Source: UBA1402 sp964575345 (GTDB lineage Bacteria > Bacteroidota > Bacteroidia > Bacteroidales > UBA1402). From it: a stretch of DNA of 10,135 nucleotides. The stretch lies in contig CAZNQD010000070.1 in the NCBI GenBank assembly GCA_964575345.1, positions 1 through 10,135 of the forward strand. The letters run 5' to 3'. Below are positions 1 to 5,962 of this stretch, piece after piece (position 1 is the stretch's first letter; each line of letters opens with the position of its first letter). Both the position numbers and the translations under genes were made by a program. The notes under the pieces are model-generated. The model had not been told where the DNA came from. It did not search any database and worked only from the letters and a program-made list of their open reading frames with translations.

Positions 1-100
1 CCATATAAGGAAAATATTCAAACGAAATCTGCATTTCTCCCCGCAAGGGAAAAATAAACAGTGCTGCAAAAACAAGTAATCCGGTAAGGCGGGTGGACAT
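1..100 (-). CDS. N-terminus of a secreted or outer-membrane protein (partial)
   Basis: Read on the minus strand, an ATG at 100-98 opens a frame that stays open to the window edge (33 codons). It begins MSTRLTGLLVFAALFIFPL and continues RGEMQISFEYFPYM. A basic residue followed by about 15 hydrophobic residues is a typical Sec signal peptide, with cleavage likely near Gly21-Met23. The alternating polar/aromatic residues after it would suit the first strand of a beta-barrel or beta-rich secreted protein, but that is a guess. No lipobox cysteine is visible. The gene is divergent from the large gene at 214 and has a good promoter-like pair upstream. The family cannot be named from so short a piece. 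I am fairly confident that it is a real gene start because signal peptide, start codon and promoter agree. Confidence 0.6.
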   Translation of the reverse strand, partial: MSTRLTGLLVFAALFIFPLRGEMQISFEYFPYM

Positions 101-113
101 GGTATTTCAGGTA

Positions 114-125
114 TTTGTGCACAAA
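114..125. repeat. Perfect 12-bp palindrome in the divergent promoter region
   Basis: TTTGTGCACAAA is a perfect inverted repeat with no spacer. It overlaps the -7 box and the predicted transcription start of the minus-strand gene, and it lies about 90 bp upstream of the plus-strand start at 214. That position would suit an operator bound by a dimeric regulator. A regulatory role is inferred, and a chance palindrome of this length is possible. Confidence 0.35.
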
Positions 126-153
126 GTAAATCAAAAAGCCTTATTTCTCAAAA
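122..153 (-). promoter_or_regulatory. Bacteroidota-type promoter for the minus-strand gene
   Basis: On the minus strand TTTTG (153-149) is followed by 19 bp and then TTACTTTG (129-122). This matches the Bacteroidota primary sigma consensus, -33 TTTG and -7 TAnnTTTG, with one mismatch in the -7 box and the usual spacing. The -7 box lies about 22 bp before the ATG at 100, leaving a short leader. The call rests on pattern match and position only. Confidence 0.45.
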
Positions 154-166
154 TAAAATAAAGCTG

Positions 167-174
167 TATCTTCG
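167..174 (+). promoter_or_regulatory. Possible -7 box for the large secreted-protein gene
   Basis: TATCTTCG matches the Bacteroidota -7 consensus TAnnTTTG at all but one position and lies 39 bp before the ATG at 214. The -33 region around 141-147 (TTATTTC) is only a weak match to TTTG. No Shine-Dalgarno sequence precedes the start codon, as is usual in this phylum. Confidence 0.35.
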
Positions 175-213
175 CCATTCTAATAGTACTTAAATCGTTA
201 CAAGAATTGTATT

Positions 214-3200
214 ATGTCCAGATTGTTTTCTATACTCACCGTTCTTTTTTTCTCCTCCATCGTTTATTCCAGAGCTGAACCCGCCCTCTACCGGGTAACC
301 GAGACGAAACCCGGTTCCGGCTGCCACGTTATGCAAAATTCACAGGAACAACTCATCGGACAGGCCTTTCAACAAGATGCCCTGGTGAGCTTCCGGGGCT
401 GGCAGTACACTGTTTATTATAATCTGGAACGAAAAGTGTGCATAGCCCGCCGTAAATTGCCTGCGGGCCAATGGAACGAAGTGGTGCTCCCCTACAAAAA
501 CAACCGGGACGATGCCCACAACGTCATTACCATGGGTATTTGCAAAAAAGACGGCAGTATTCACCTGGCCTGCGACCACCACAACGATCCTTTACATTAT
601 TGTCGTTCGGTGATTGGCCTGGCCAACAACGACAGCCTGGCCTGGACAGCCGGAAATTTCGGGCCTTTCACCGACGAACTCGAAGCCGGCGTGCCCGTAC
701 CCGATGTAACCTATCCCCGTTTTATCGAGAAACCCGACGGAAACCTGCTGTTTGAGTGCCGGTACAAACTGAGCGGTGACGGAGACAGCTACCTGCGCGA
801 ATACGATGGCGACACTCACAGCTGGAGTCTTATAGGCCGTTACGTACAGGGCATGGATACCAACCCCAATTCCTGCGCCTACATCAATCGCATGGATTAC
901 GACAAACAAGGACGATTGCATGTTTCCTGGTGCTGGAGAGACGATTTTGGGGGACAGACCAACCACGACCTTTGCTATGCTTACAGCGATGACCACGGCC
1001 GCAGCTGGAAAGATACCTACGGAAATCAGGTAGCCCTGAGCGAGGCCCTCAATTATACCGACAGCCGGACCTCGGGCAATTGCCTGAGGCAGGGCATCGC
1101 AACACTCAAAATAGCCGATATTCCCTACAACAAAGGCTACATCAATCAGGAAACCCAATCCTGCGACAGCAAAGGCAGGGTACATATAGTCAACTCTTAT
1201 ATGGACTCGGGCACCGACTCCGACTGGAGCAGTTCCCGCAGCAAAGCTGTATTGCACCATCGTTTCCGCGATACCGACGGCAACTGGCATCACAATTATA
1301 TTTACAACAAAGGCCAAAAAGTCAATTCCTATTGCCGGGTTCAGATCATCCTGGATGCTTTCGATAATGCCTATGTCATTGCCAACGGAGCAGAAATTTA
1401 CGCCGCCAGTTCAGCCGCAGATTACAGCGACTGGGAGCTGGTGTCCGATCTGGATGCCGGGCGTTTTTGCTCCGAACCGCAAATCGATCAGAACGCCATT
1501 AACGAAGGCATTCTGTCTTTTGTCTACCTGGCCCGAAACAACGAGCTGAGTGTTATAGACTATTTGCTGGACAATCCCAAACCGGCCACAGGCAGTGGCC
1601 TTAAGGCTTATTATTATTCGGACAGCCGTTTTTTAAACTGCATCGATTCCGCTGCAGGCCTCCCCGACAGCCCTGTCTGCGCCGATGTAAAAAGCCTGCG
1701 CTGCTCGGGCAGCCTGGAGACCCGTTACGGAGAAGCCTATACCCTGTATCTGAACACTACCGCAGCCAGCAGGCTCTACATCAATGGCAGGATTTTACTG
1801 AATACCCCCCATACAGAGGAGCCGGCAGAATATGCGGCGGAACTGCCTCCTTTCAACAGTCACCGACACAATATAGTAATCGAAAGCCTGGCCGGACAGC
1901 AAGATGTACTGGAACTGAAATGGTCGGGCAAACGTACAGAAAAACAGCTGATTCCGCTCGAATCGCTGTATCCCGAACTTAACCCGGCCTCAGAACTCAG
2001 GCTGTCTCCGGGCGGGCTGCCATTAAAAAAAAAACTCCCTGAGAGCTTGCACGAAGCCTATCAGATCAGACTCCAAACAGATCAGCAGGAAATGATACCT
2101 GTGGAGGGCTTCGACCCCCGGGGCGATTATTCCCTTGAATTCGCTTTACAAATTCTGGAAACCGGCCACAGAGGCTTCGATTTTGCCGCCCGCAGCGGCT
2201 CGGGCCTGGGCCTGAGGCTGAGGCTGAAAACCGACAGTCTTTTGTGGGCTGCCCCCCTCCTAAGCCAGGAGCTTATGGATTTATGCGACAACAGCCAGGA
2301 GCAACTCTGGCGGATTGCCCAACGCAACGATACCGTTTATGTCTACCGCAACGAAAGCTTTGTGTATGCCCGGCCGGCAACAGAAATCTCAGATCTGGAC
2401 GCCGGCGGCAACAAGGAAATCAGTTTTGCCAGTGGTATAGAAGTCGTCGATACACTAAACCTGATCGGGGATCCGCAATTTCTGAAAAGCAAAAACAATC
2501 AGGCGCCTCTGGGCTGGCTTTCGGAGAAAAAGATGGGGGGCACCACCGAGTCGAAAGTCGTGGTTGATCACGCCAACTGGCCGGGTGTGGCTGCCTTTCT
2601 TTTTCGCTTCGACCTGGACGCCAAGTACGGCACATGGTACAGTCTGCCCCTGCGTCTCAAACCGGGACGCTGGCACGAATTCAGTTTCGACAACATCAAC
2701 TGGAACGACAAAAGCGGCCAATACACCCTTACTGCCTCCGGCAACAAAGAGGGCACAGAAGCCCTTACAGGCAGCAAAGACTTTGAGATTCCGTCTCTGA
2801 ACGGACAGGTGGAACGCAAGTGTTTTTACTTCAGGAGCCCGGAATCCACAGAAGATGAGGTGGATTGTTACCTTACTTTCAAAAAGAAAAGCTATATGTC
2901 GCCCACCGCCATAAGCAATCTCTGTCTGGCGGAATATTCTCCGGCCAGCCTTAGTTTTGGCAAAGCAACACAGGGAGAAATACTCGAATACAAGCTGCTT
3001 TACCTTAGTTACGATAGTCAGGGCGCCTTTGCCCCAGGCTCTGATACTGGAATTGAAAGCCGGTCCGAGACGCAGACAAGCGCCTTTTTCAAAGTCTGGC
3101 AACAGGGCAACAGCCTCCGTCTGCTATCGTACATGGAGCAGGCCCGGCTAAATATTTACGATCTTTCCGGCAGGACTGTCTTTGCACAGTACTTAGGGCC

Positions 3201-3294
3201 GGGAGAAATCTCTCTGCATCTGAATCCGGGAATGTATATTGTGCAGATGGGCAGCAGGGGCAGTCTTCAACAACAGAAACTGGTTGTATATTAA
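214..3294 (+). CDS. Type IX-secreted BNR_4 propeller protein with PA14 domain; probable polysaccharide lyase (PL24/PL25-like)
   Basis: The 1026-residue product starts with a Sec signal peptide (about 1-21). Residues about 25-455 look like a seven-bladed propeller of the BNR_4 type, with an Asp-box-like SDDHGRSW at 258-265. The segment DAHN (100-103) and, after a GxIHL stretch, DHH (121-123) resembles the His-containing core of ulvan and related lyases. His102, His122, Tyr167 and Arg183 are spaced +20, +65 and +81, which equals the spacing of the PL25 residues I recall (His123, His143, Tyr188, Arg204). Tyr223 lies close to the fifth position. Residues about 462-587 form a PA14-like domain (GLKAYYY start, LYINGRIL core). 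About 610-745 and 748-910 look like two beta-sandwich modules, possibly laminin-G-like and carbohydrate-binding. The last 70 residues (LNIYDLSGRTV, then LNPGMYIV) are a type IX sorting domain, so export across the outer membrane is expected. The exact substrate is unknown; a rhamnose-glucuronate polymer such as ulvan or a plant gum is inferred. Related propeller glycosidases (GH145-like) are the main alternative. Confidence 0.8.
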   Translation: MSRLFSILTVLFFSSIVYSRAEPALYRVTETKPGSGCHVMQNSQEQLIGQAFQQDALVSFRGWQYTVYYNLERKVCIARRKLPAGQWNEVVLPYKNNRDDAHNVITMGICKKDGSIHLACDHHNDPLHYCRSVIGLANNDSLAWTAGNFGPFTDELEAGVPVPDVTYPRFIEKPDGNLLFECRYKLSGDGDSYLREYDGDTHSWSLIGRYVQGMDTNPNSCAYINRMDYDKQGRLHVSWCWRDDFGGQTNHDLCYAYSDDHGRSWKDTYGNQVALSEALNYTDSRTSGNCLRQGIATLKIADIPYNKGYINQETQSCDSKGRVHIVNSYMDSGTDSDWSSSRSKAVLHHRFRDTDGNWHHNYIYNKGQKVNSYCRVQIILDAFDNAYVIANGAEIYAASSAADYSDWELVSDLDAGRFCSEPQIDQNAINEGILSFVYLARNNELSVIDYLLDNPKPATGSGLKAYYYSDSRFLNCIDSAAGLPDSPVCADVKSLRCSGSLETRYGEAYTLYLNTTAASRLYINGRILLNTPHTEEPAEYAAELPPFNSHRHNIVIESLAGQQDVLELKWSGKRTEKQLIPLESLYPELNPASELRLSPGGLPLKKKLPESLHEAYQIRLQTDQQEMIPVEGFDPRGDYSLEFALQILETGHRGFDFAARSGSGLGLRLRLKTDSLLWAAPLLSQELMDLCDNSQEQLWRIAQRNDTVYVYRNESFVYARPATEISDLDAGGNKEISFASGIEVVDTLNLIGDPQFLKSKNNQAPLGWLSEKKMGGTTESKVVVDHANWPGVAAFLFRFDLDAKYGTWYSLPLRLKPGRWHEFSFDNINWNDKSGQYTLTASGNKEGTEALTGSKDFEIPSLNGQVERKCFYFRSPESTEDEVDCYLTFKKKSYMSPTAISNLCLAEYSPASLSFGKATQGEILEYKLLYLSYDSQGAFAPGSDTGIESRSETQTSAFFKVWQQGNSLRLLSYMEQARLNIYDLSGRTVFAQYLGPGEISLHLNPGMYIVQMGSRGSLQQQKLVVY
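2025..2034 (+). repeat. A10 homopolymer within the large secreted-protein gene
   Basis: Ten consecutive A bases encode part of Leu604 and Lys605-Lys607, in the linker between the PA14 domain and the next sandwich module. A slip of one base would shift the frame and remove the C-terminal sorting domain. The frame is intact as given. Confidence 0.9.
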
Positions 3295-3383
3295 TTTTCA
3301 AACTTGATTCATTCCATCATTGTTTTAACAAACATATTTATCAATAAACACCTGCTCTTTGATCGTTTTGAAATTGATCCTTT

Positions 3384-3413
3384 TTTGTTTGTAGCACATC
3401 TGCCTGTTTTTTG
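3384..3413 (+). promoter_or_regulatory. Weak promoter candidate upstream of the lipoprotein pair
   Basis: The 155-bp gap 3295-3449 is T-rich and contains no gene. TTTG at 3384-3387, an 18-bp spacer and GTTTTTTG at 3406-3413 fit the -33/-7 layout, with two mismatches in the -7 box. It sits 36 bp before the ATG at 3450. Runs of T make chance matches likely. No convincing terminator for the preceding gene is visible; only GATC repeats before a T6 run at 3381-3386. Confidence 0.22.
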
Positions 3414-3449
3414 TCTTCTTTATATGACTTCTTTTTCTGATTCCGTTTT

Positions 3450-4061
3450 ATGTACAAATATTTCGCTTTCATTTTACTGTTAGCCGTCTTGTTGTTATGG
3501 ACAGGCTGCCGGCCCTGTGCATACCAAACTATCGACCTTGGACCTCTGCCAGAGGAAATTCTGGCTAAAGTGCCCTATCAGAACGGCCGGGTGTACAGCT
3601 TCAAACACTCTGCCGGACACACTGTCAGTTTTTCAACTGTACGTGCCAGCCGCCAGGAAAAAACCCATCTTGACGATTTTGGCTTTTACTGCAACAAGGA
3701 AGCCAAAATCTATGTCTACGAAGTCAACACGACCAGCCTGAAACCGGATTATCCCATTTTCAATATCCGGCTGGATCTCTGCAACGAAACCGACTCTTTC
3801 TATCGTTTTTCGGCTCAAATAGGTTCTGCCTCTTTTATCATTCCTGTACAAGCCGCCGACACCGCTTACTGGCCTGTAAGTGTTGCCGATTCTTTGCAAA
3901 TCGGTAACACGTTTTATAAAGAGGTTTTCCAACTCAAAAACCTCAACGATTCCTGGTACACCAAAGATTCCATACGCGTGGACAGTTTGTTCTACAATTA
4001 CGACCAGGGTATCTTATTCATCAAAATGACAAATCAGGAATATTATGCAATCCAGGAATAA
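3450..4061 (+). CDS. Uncharacterised lipoprotein (first of a paralogous pair)
   Basis: The 203-residue product begins with a short basic/aromatic N-terminus, a hydrophobic stretch (5-17) and a lipobox-like WTGC ending at Cys20, so it is probably lipidated after signal peptidase II cleavage. Residues after the cysteine (RPCAY) are not acidic, so it may stay in the periplasm-facing leaflet. The body is rich in aromatics and alternating polar/hydrophobic residues, which suggests a beta-rich fold. Near the C-terminus DSLQIGNTFYKEV (147-159) is followed by a segment ending FYNYDQGILFIKM and a short tail. The same pattern occurs in the next gene, which overlaps this one by 17 nt, so the two are probably co-transcribed and related. 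I do not recognise a named family. The start was chosen because it gives a proper signal peptide, and the ATG at 3424 is out of frame. Confidence 0.75.
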   Translation: MYKYFAFILLLAVLLLWTGCRPCAYQTIDLGPLPEEILAKVPYQNGRVYSFKHSAGHTVSFSTVRASRQEKTHLDDFGFYCNKEAKIYVYEVNTTSLKPDYPIFNIRLDLCNETDSFYRFSAQIGSASFIIPVQAADTAYWPVSVADSLQIGNTFYKEVFQLKNLNDSWYTKDSIRVDSLFYNYDQGILFIKMTNQEYYAIQE

Positions 4062-4809
4062 TATCAGGGAAAACATTCAGGCTCAAGGGAAGACCTCTGC
4101 TCAGGTTTTGATTCCGGCCGGTTTTGAATCTTGCCGGGGGAGAACTTTTCACAGTTTGCTGACAATTCTGGCCCTATTCCTGTTTTGGTCTTGCGGCGAA
4201 GATTCCCCACTGGCCCGCGAAGAAACTTATTTTGTCAGCAACGACAAGCAGGAATGGCTGAGCAACGACAGCCTGGGCGAAAGTTTTGTCATGACAGACC
4301 AAAACGGCATCAGCCAAAGCTTTACCATGCATGAAAACAAAAAGGAATTCGATAAATCCTGGGGTGGCTATTTCTTCGTTACCACGCACAGAACTTACAG
4401 GGAACATATTTATCAGAGTTACAGTTCTACCTACGAAACGAATTATTCTTTGTCGCTTTCTGCCTTTTGGGACCCCTACGGAGACGAAATCAGGGCGGAA
4501 GTGGGCAGCACTTCTTTTACGTACAACTTCAACTACGAATGCCTGAGCCGGCTGGAATGTGGTAATGGCTATCTGGACAAGCTTATGACCGACCAGGGTT
4601 ACGAGGAAGACTTCAAAAGCTATTCCAGCGTCAAATTCCTGGACAGCCTTCGGGTAGGGAATACTATTTACAGAGAGCTGTTACATTTTACCTGCCTCGA
4701 CCTGGCAGAAGAATGGGAAGATCATACCGTAAAGGAAATCTATCTGGCTAAGCATTACGGACTTATACAGTATAAACTTCAAAACGGCCTGGTGTATTCA
4801 CGCGACTAA
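4045..4809 (+). CDS. Uncharacterised lipoprotein (second of a paralogous pair)
   Basis: The frame gives up to 254 residues. The hydrophobic segment (38-48) and a lipobox-like FWSC ending at Cys50 sit unusually far from the ATG at 4045, leaving a 36-residue N-extension. The real start may be an in-frame TTG at 4108, which would give a 29-residue lipoprotein signal. Another TTG at 4156 leaves too short a signal. The next in-frame ATG (codon 83) lies after the cysteine and is excluded. The cysteine is followed by GED. Acidic residues just after the cysteine mark surface-exposed lipoproteins in several Bacteroidota, so outer-face display is possible. The mature part is aromatic- and serine-rich. 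Near the end DSLRVGNTIYREL (200-212) and HYGLIQYKLQNG (237-248) mirror the first lipoprotein. The function is unknown. The gene ends 114 bp before pstS on the same strand, so readthrough into the phosphate operon is possible. Confidence 0.75.
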   Translation: MQSRNNIRENIQAQGKTSAQVLIPAGFESCRGRTFHSLLTILALFLFWSCGEDSPLAREETYFVSNDKQEWLSNDSLGESFVMTDQNGISQSFTMHENKKEFDKSWGGYFFVTTHRTYREHIYQSYSSTYETNYSLSLSAFWDPYGDEIRAEVGSTSFTYNFNYECLSRLECGNGYLDKLMTDQGYEEDFKSYSSVKFLDSLRVGNTIYRELLHFTCLDLAEEWEDHTVKEIYLAKHYGLIQYKLQNGLVYSRD

Positions 4810-4822
4810 GCCCCGGAAAAAT

Positions 4823-4847
4823 TTAACATCTTAACAAAATTGTAACA
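4823..4847 (+). promoter_or_regulatory. TTAACA/GTAACA repeat cluster upstream of pstS (candidate PhoB-type boxes)
   Basis: TTAACA occurs at 4823-4828 and 4831-4836, and GTAACA at 4842-4847. The last two are exactly 11 bp apart, one helical turn, which is the repeat period bound by PhoB/PhoP-family regulators; Bacillus PhoP uses TT(A/C/T)ACA hexamers separated by about 5 bp. The cluster lies upstream of the candidate -7 box of pstS. Binding by the regulator encoded at 9132 is inferred, since the site used by Bacteroidota PhoB is not something I can confirm here. Confidence 0.4.
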
Positions 4848-4861
4848 GCTTTGATATGAAT

Positions 4862-4886
4862 CTGTCATAAGCCTTGCTGATTTTTG
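4862..4886 (+). promoter_or_regulatory. Candidate phosphate-regulated promoter of pstS
   Basis: CTGTCAT at 4862-4868 equals one half of the enterobacterial Pho box. Ten bases later GATTTTTG (4879-4886) matches the Bacteroidota -7 consensus except at the first base. There is no TTTG at the normal -33 distance. In PhoB-activated promoters the Pho box replaces the upstream element, so the layout fits an activator-dependent promoter. The second half-site is poor (3 of 7). The predicted start near 4893 would give a leader of about 30 nt. Confidence 0.4.
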
Positions 4887-4890
4887 CAGG
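4873..4890 (+). repeat. 18-bp repeat, copy 1 (pstS leader)
   Basis: CTTGCTGATTTTTGCAGG here is identical to 6013-6030 inside pstC, in the same orientation and 1140 bp away. GCTTTGAT precedes both copies, with gaps of 17 bp here (4848-4855) and 3 bp in pstC (6002-6009). This copy is noncoding and contains the candidate -7 box. Confidence 0.85.
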
Positions 4891-4923
4891 AGAATTGAAT
4901 CTGTCTTTTTAAAAACGATAAAA

Positions 4924-5949
4924 ATGAAAAAAGCAATTTTCCTTTTGGCTGTCAGCAGCCTGCTGTTAACCAGTTGTGATCAGAAAACCAGTTTGTCCGG
5001 AGCAGGAGCCACTTTTCCCCTGCCCTATTACAACATGGTCTTTAAAACTTTTAGCGAAAACGCAGGCATAGATGTCTCTTACGGAGGCATAGGCAGCGGT
5101 GGGGGTATACGCAGTCTTCGGGACGAGGTGGTCGATTTTGCAGGCAGCGACGCTTTTCTCAGCGACAAAGAGATGTCGGAGATGAAAGCTACCATTCACG
5201 TTCCAACCTGCCTTGGAGCCGTTGTGCTGTCGTACAACCTGCCGGATGTGCGTTCCCTGAATTTGAACGGGAATATCATCGCCGGTATTTACCTGGGCAA
5301 AATCACTCGCTGGAACGATGACGCCATCAAGGCAATCAACCCTGCAATAAATTTACCCGACAAAGCGATTACTCCTGTATATCGCTCCGACGGCAGCGGT
5401 ACTACATATGTATTCAGCGACTACATGACCAAAGTGAGCAAAGACTGGGAAAAGACTTTGGGCACAGGCAAATCGCTTAATTTTGCCCAGGGCATAGCCG
5501 CCAAAGGCAATCCGGGGGTAGCCGGCACTATCAGCCAGACCGAAGGCGCCATAGGTTACATAGGCTCCGAATATGCTTTTGCCTTGAACAGCCCCATCGC
5601 TTATCTGCAAAACGCAGCCGGCGAATTTGTTCTGCCCTCGAGTCTTTCTATCTCGGCCGCAGCTCAGGAAGAAATCGCCGACGACACCCGCAGCATGATT
5701 ACCAATTCCAGTGTAAAAGGCTCCTATCCGATCAGCTGTTTTACCTGGATTATTGTGTACAAAGATCAGGCATATGCCAACAGGAGCGAAGCTCAGGCTC
5801 GGGCTACACTCAGCCTGCTCAACTTTATGCTCAGTCCCACGGCTCAGGCTCAGACCACCACAGTGCATTATGCTCCGCTTTCGGACGAAGTGATTGAAAA
5901 AGCCAAAAAAGCCCTTTCGGAAATTCAGTATAACGGCAAGCCTTTGTAA
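4924..5949 (+). CDS. pstS: Phosphate ABC transporter substrate-binding lipoprotein PstS
   Basis: This is the high-affinity inorganic phosphate receptor that delivers phosphate to the PstCAB complex. The 341-residue protein has a lipoprotein signal with the lipobox LTSC ending at Cys18, so it is membrane-anchored rather than a free periplasmic protein as in E. coli. The phosphate-binding motifs of the family are all present in order: GAGATFP (26-32), YGGIGSGGGI (53-62), FAGSD (72-76), the IYLGKITRWND hinge region (122-132), RSDGSGTT (154-161), KGNPGVA (194-200) and GAIGYIG (208-214). The C-terminal YAPL element is also present. The length is normal for the family (about 320-375). It is the first gene of the operon, 13 nt before pstC, and has the only substantial leader in it, with Pho-box-like repeats. 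Induction by phosphate starvation is therefore expected. No Shine-Dalgarno sequence is seen; the start lies in an A-rich context. Confidence 0.96.
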   Translation: MKKAIFLLAVSSLLLTSCDQKTSLSGAGATFPLPYYNMVFKTFSENAGIDVSYGGIGSGGGIRSLRDEVVDFAGSDAFLSDKEMSEMKATIHVPTCLGAVVLSYNLPDVRSLNLNGNIIAGIYLGKITRWNDDAIKAINPAINLPDKAITPVYRSDGSGTTYVFSDYMTKVSKDWEKTLGTGKSLNFAQGIAAKGNPGVAGTISQTEGAIGYIGSEYAFALNSPIAYLQNAAGEFVLPSSLSISAAAQEEIADDTRSMITNSSVKGSYPISCFTWIIVYKDQAYANRSEAQARATLSLLNFMLSPTAQAQTTTVHYAPLSDEVIEKAKKALSEIQYNGKPL

Positions 5950-5962
5950 TTGTTAGCTCCTG

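Larger units (their letters stand above)
4857..4905 (+). repeat. 10-bp direct repeat TGAATCTGTC in the pstS leader
   Basis: TGAATCTGTC is present at 4857-4866 and again at 4896-4905, 39 bp apart. The first copy contains the CTGTC of the Pho-box-like element. The second lies between the candidate -7 box and the pstS start codon at 4924. Paired sites on either side of the promoter could serve cooperative binding or repression, but this is unproven. Confidence 0.6.

Noticed and set aside
592..1317. Long minus-strand open frame (241 codons) inside the large secreted-protein gene
   Set aside because: It is antisense to a clearly coding propeller domain. Its product is low-complexity Val/Ala/Gly-rich with no recognisable motif, as expected for a shadow frame.
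2455..3102. Minus-strand open frame of 215 codons opposite the C-terminal modules
   Set aside because: It is antisense to the type IX protein's sandwich domains and has no promoter, signal or domain pattern of its own.
3361..3386. Possible terminator after the large gene (GATC repeats then T6)
   Set aside because: The stem is only 4 bp with an 11-base loop. The T-run is real, but the hairpin is too weak to call.
4856..4870. Four-codon upstream open frame (ATG AAT CTG TCA TAA) in the pstS leader
   Set aside because: It overlaps the Pho-box-like element and lies upstream of the predicted transcription start. Such short frames arise readily by chance.
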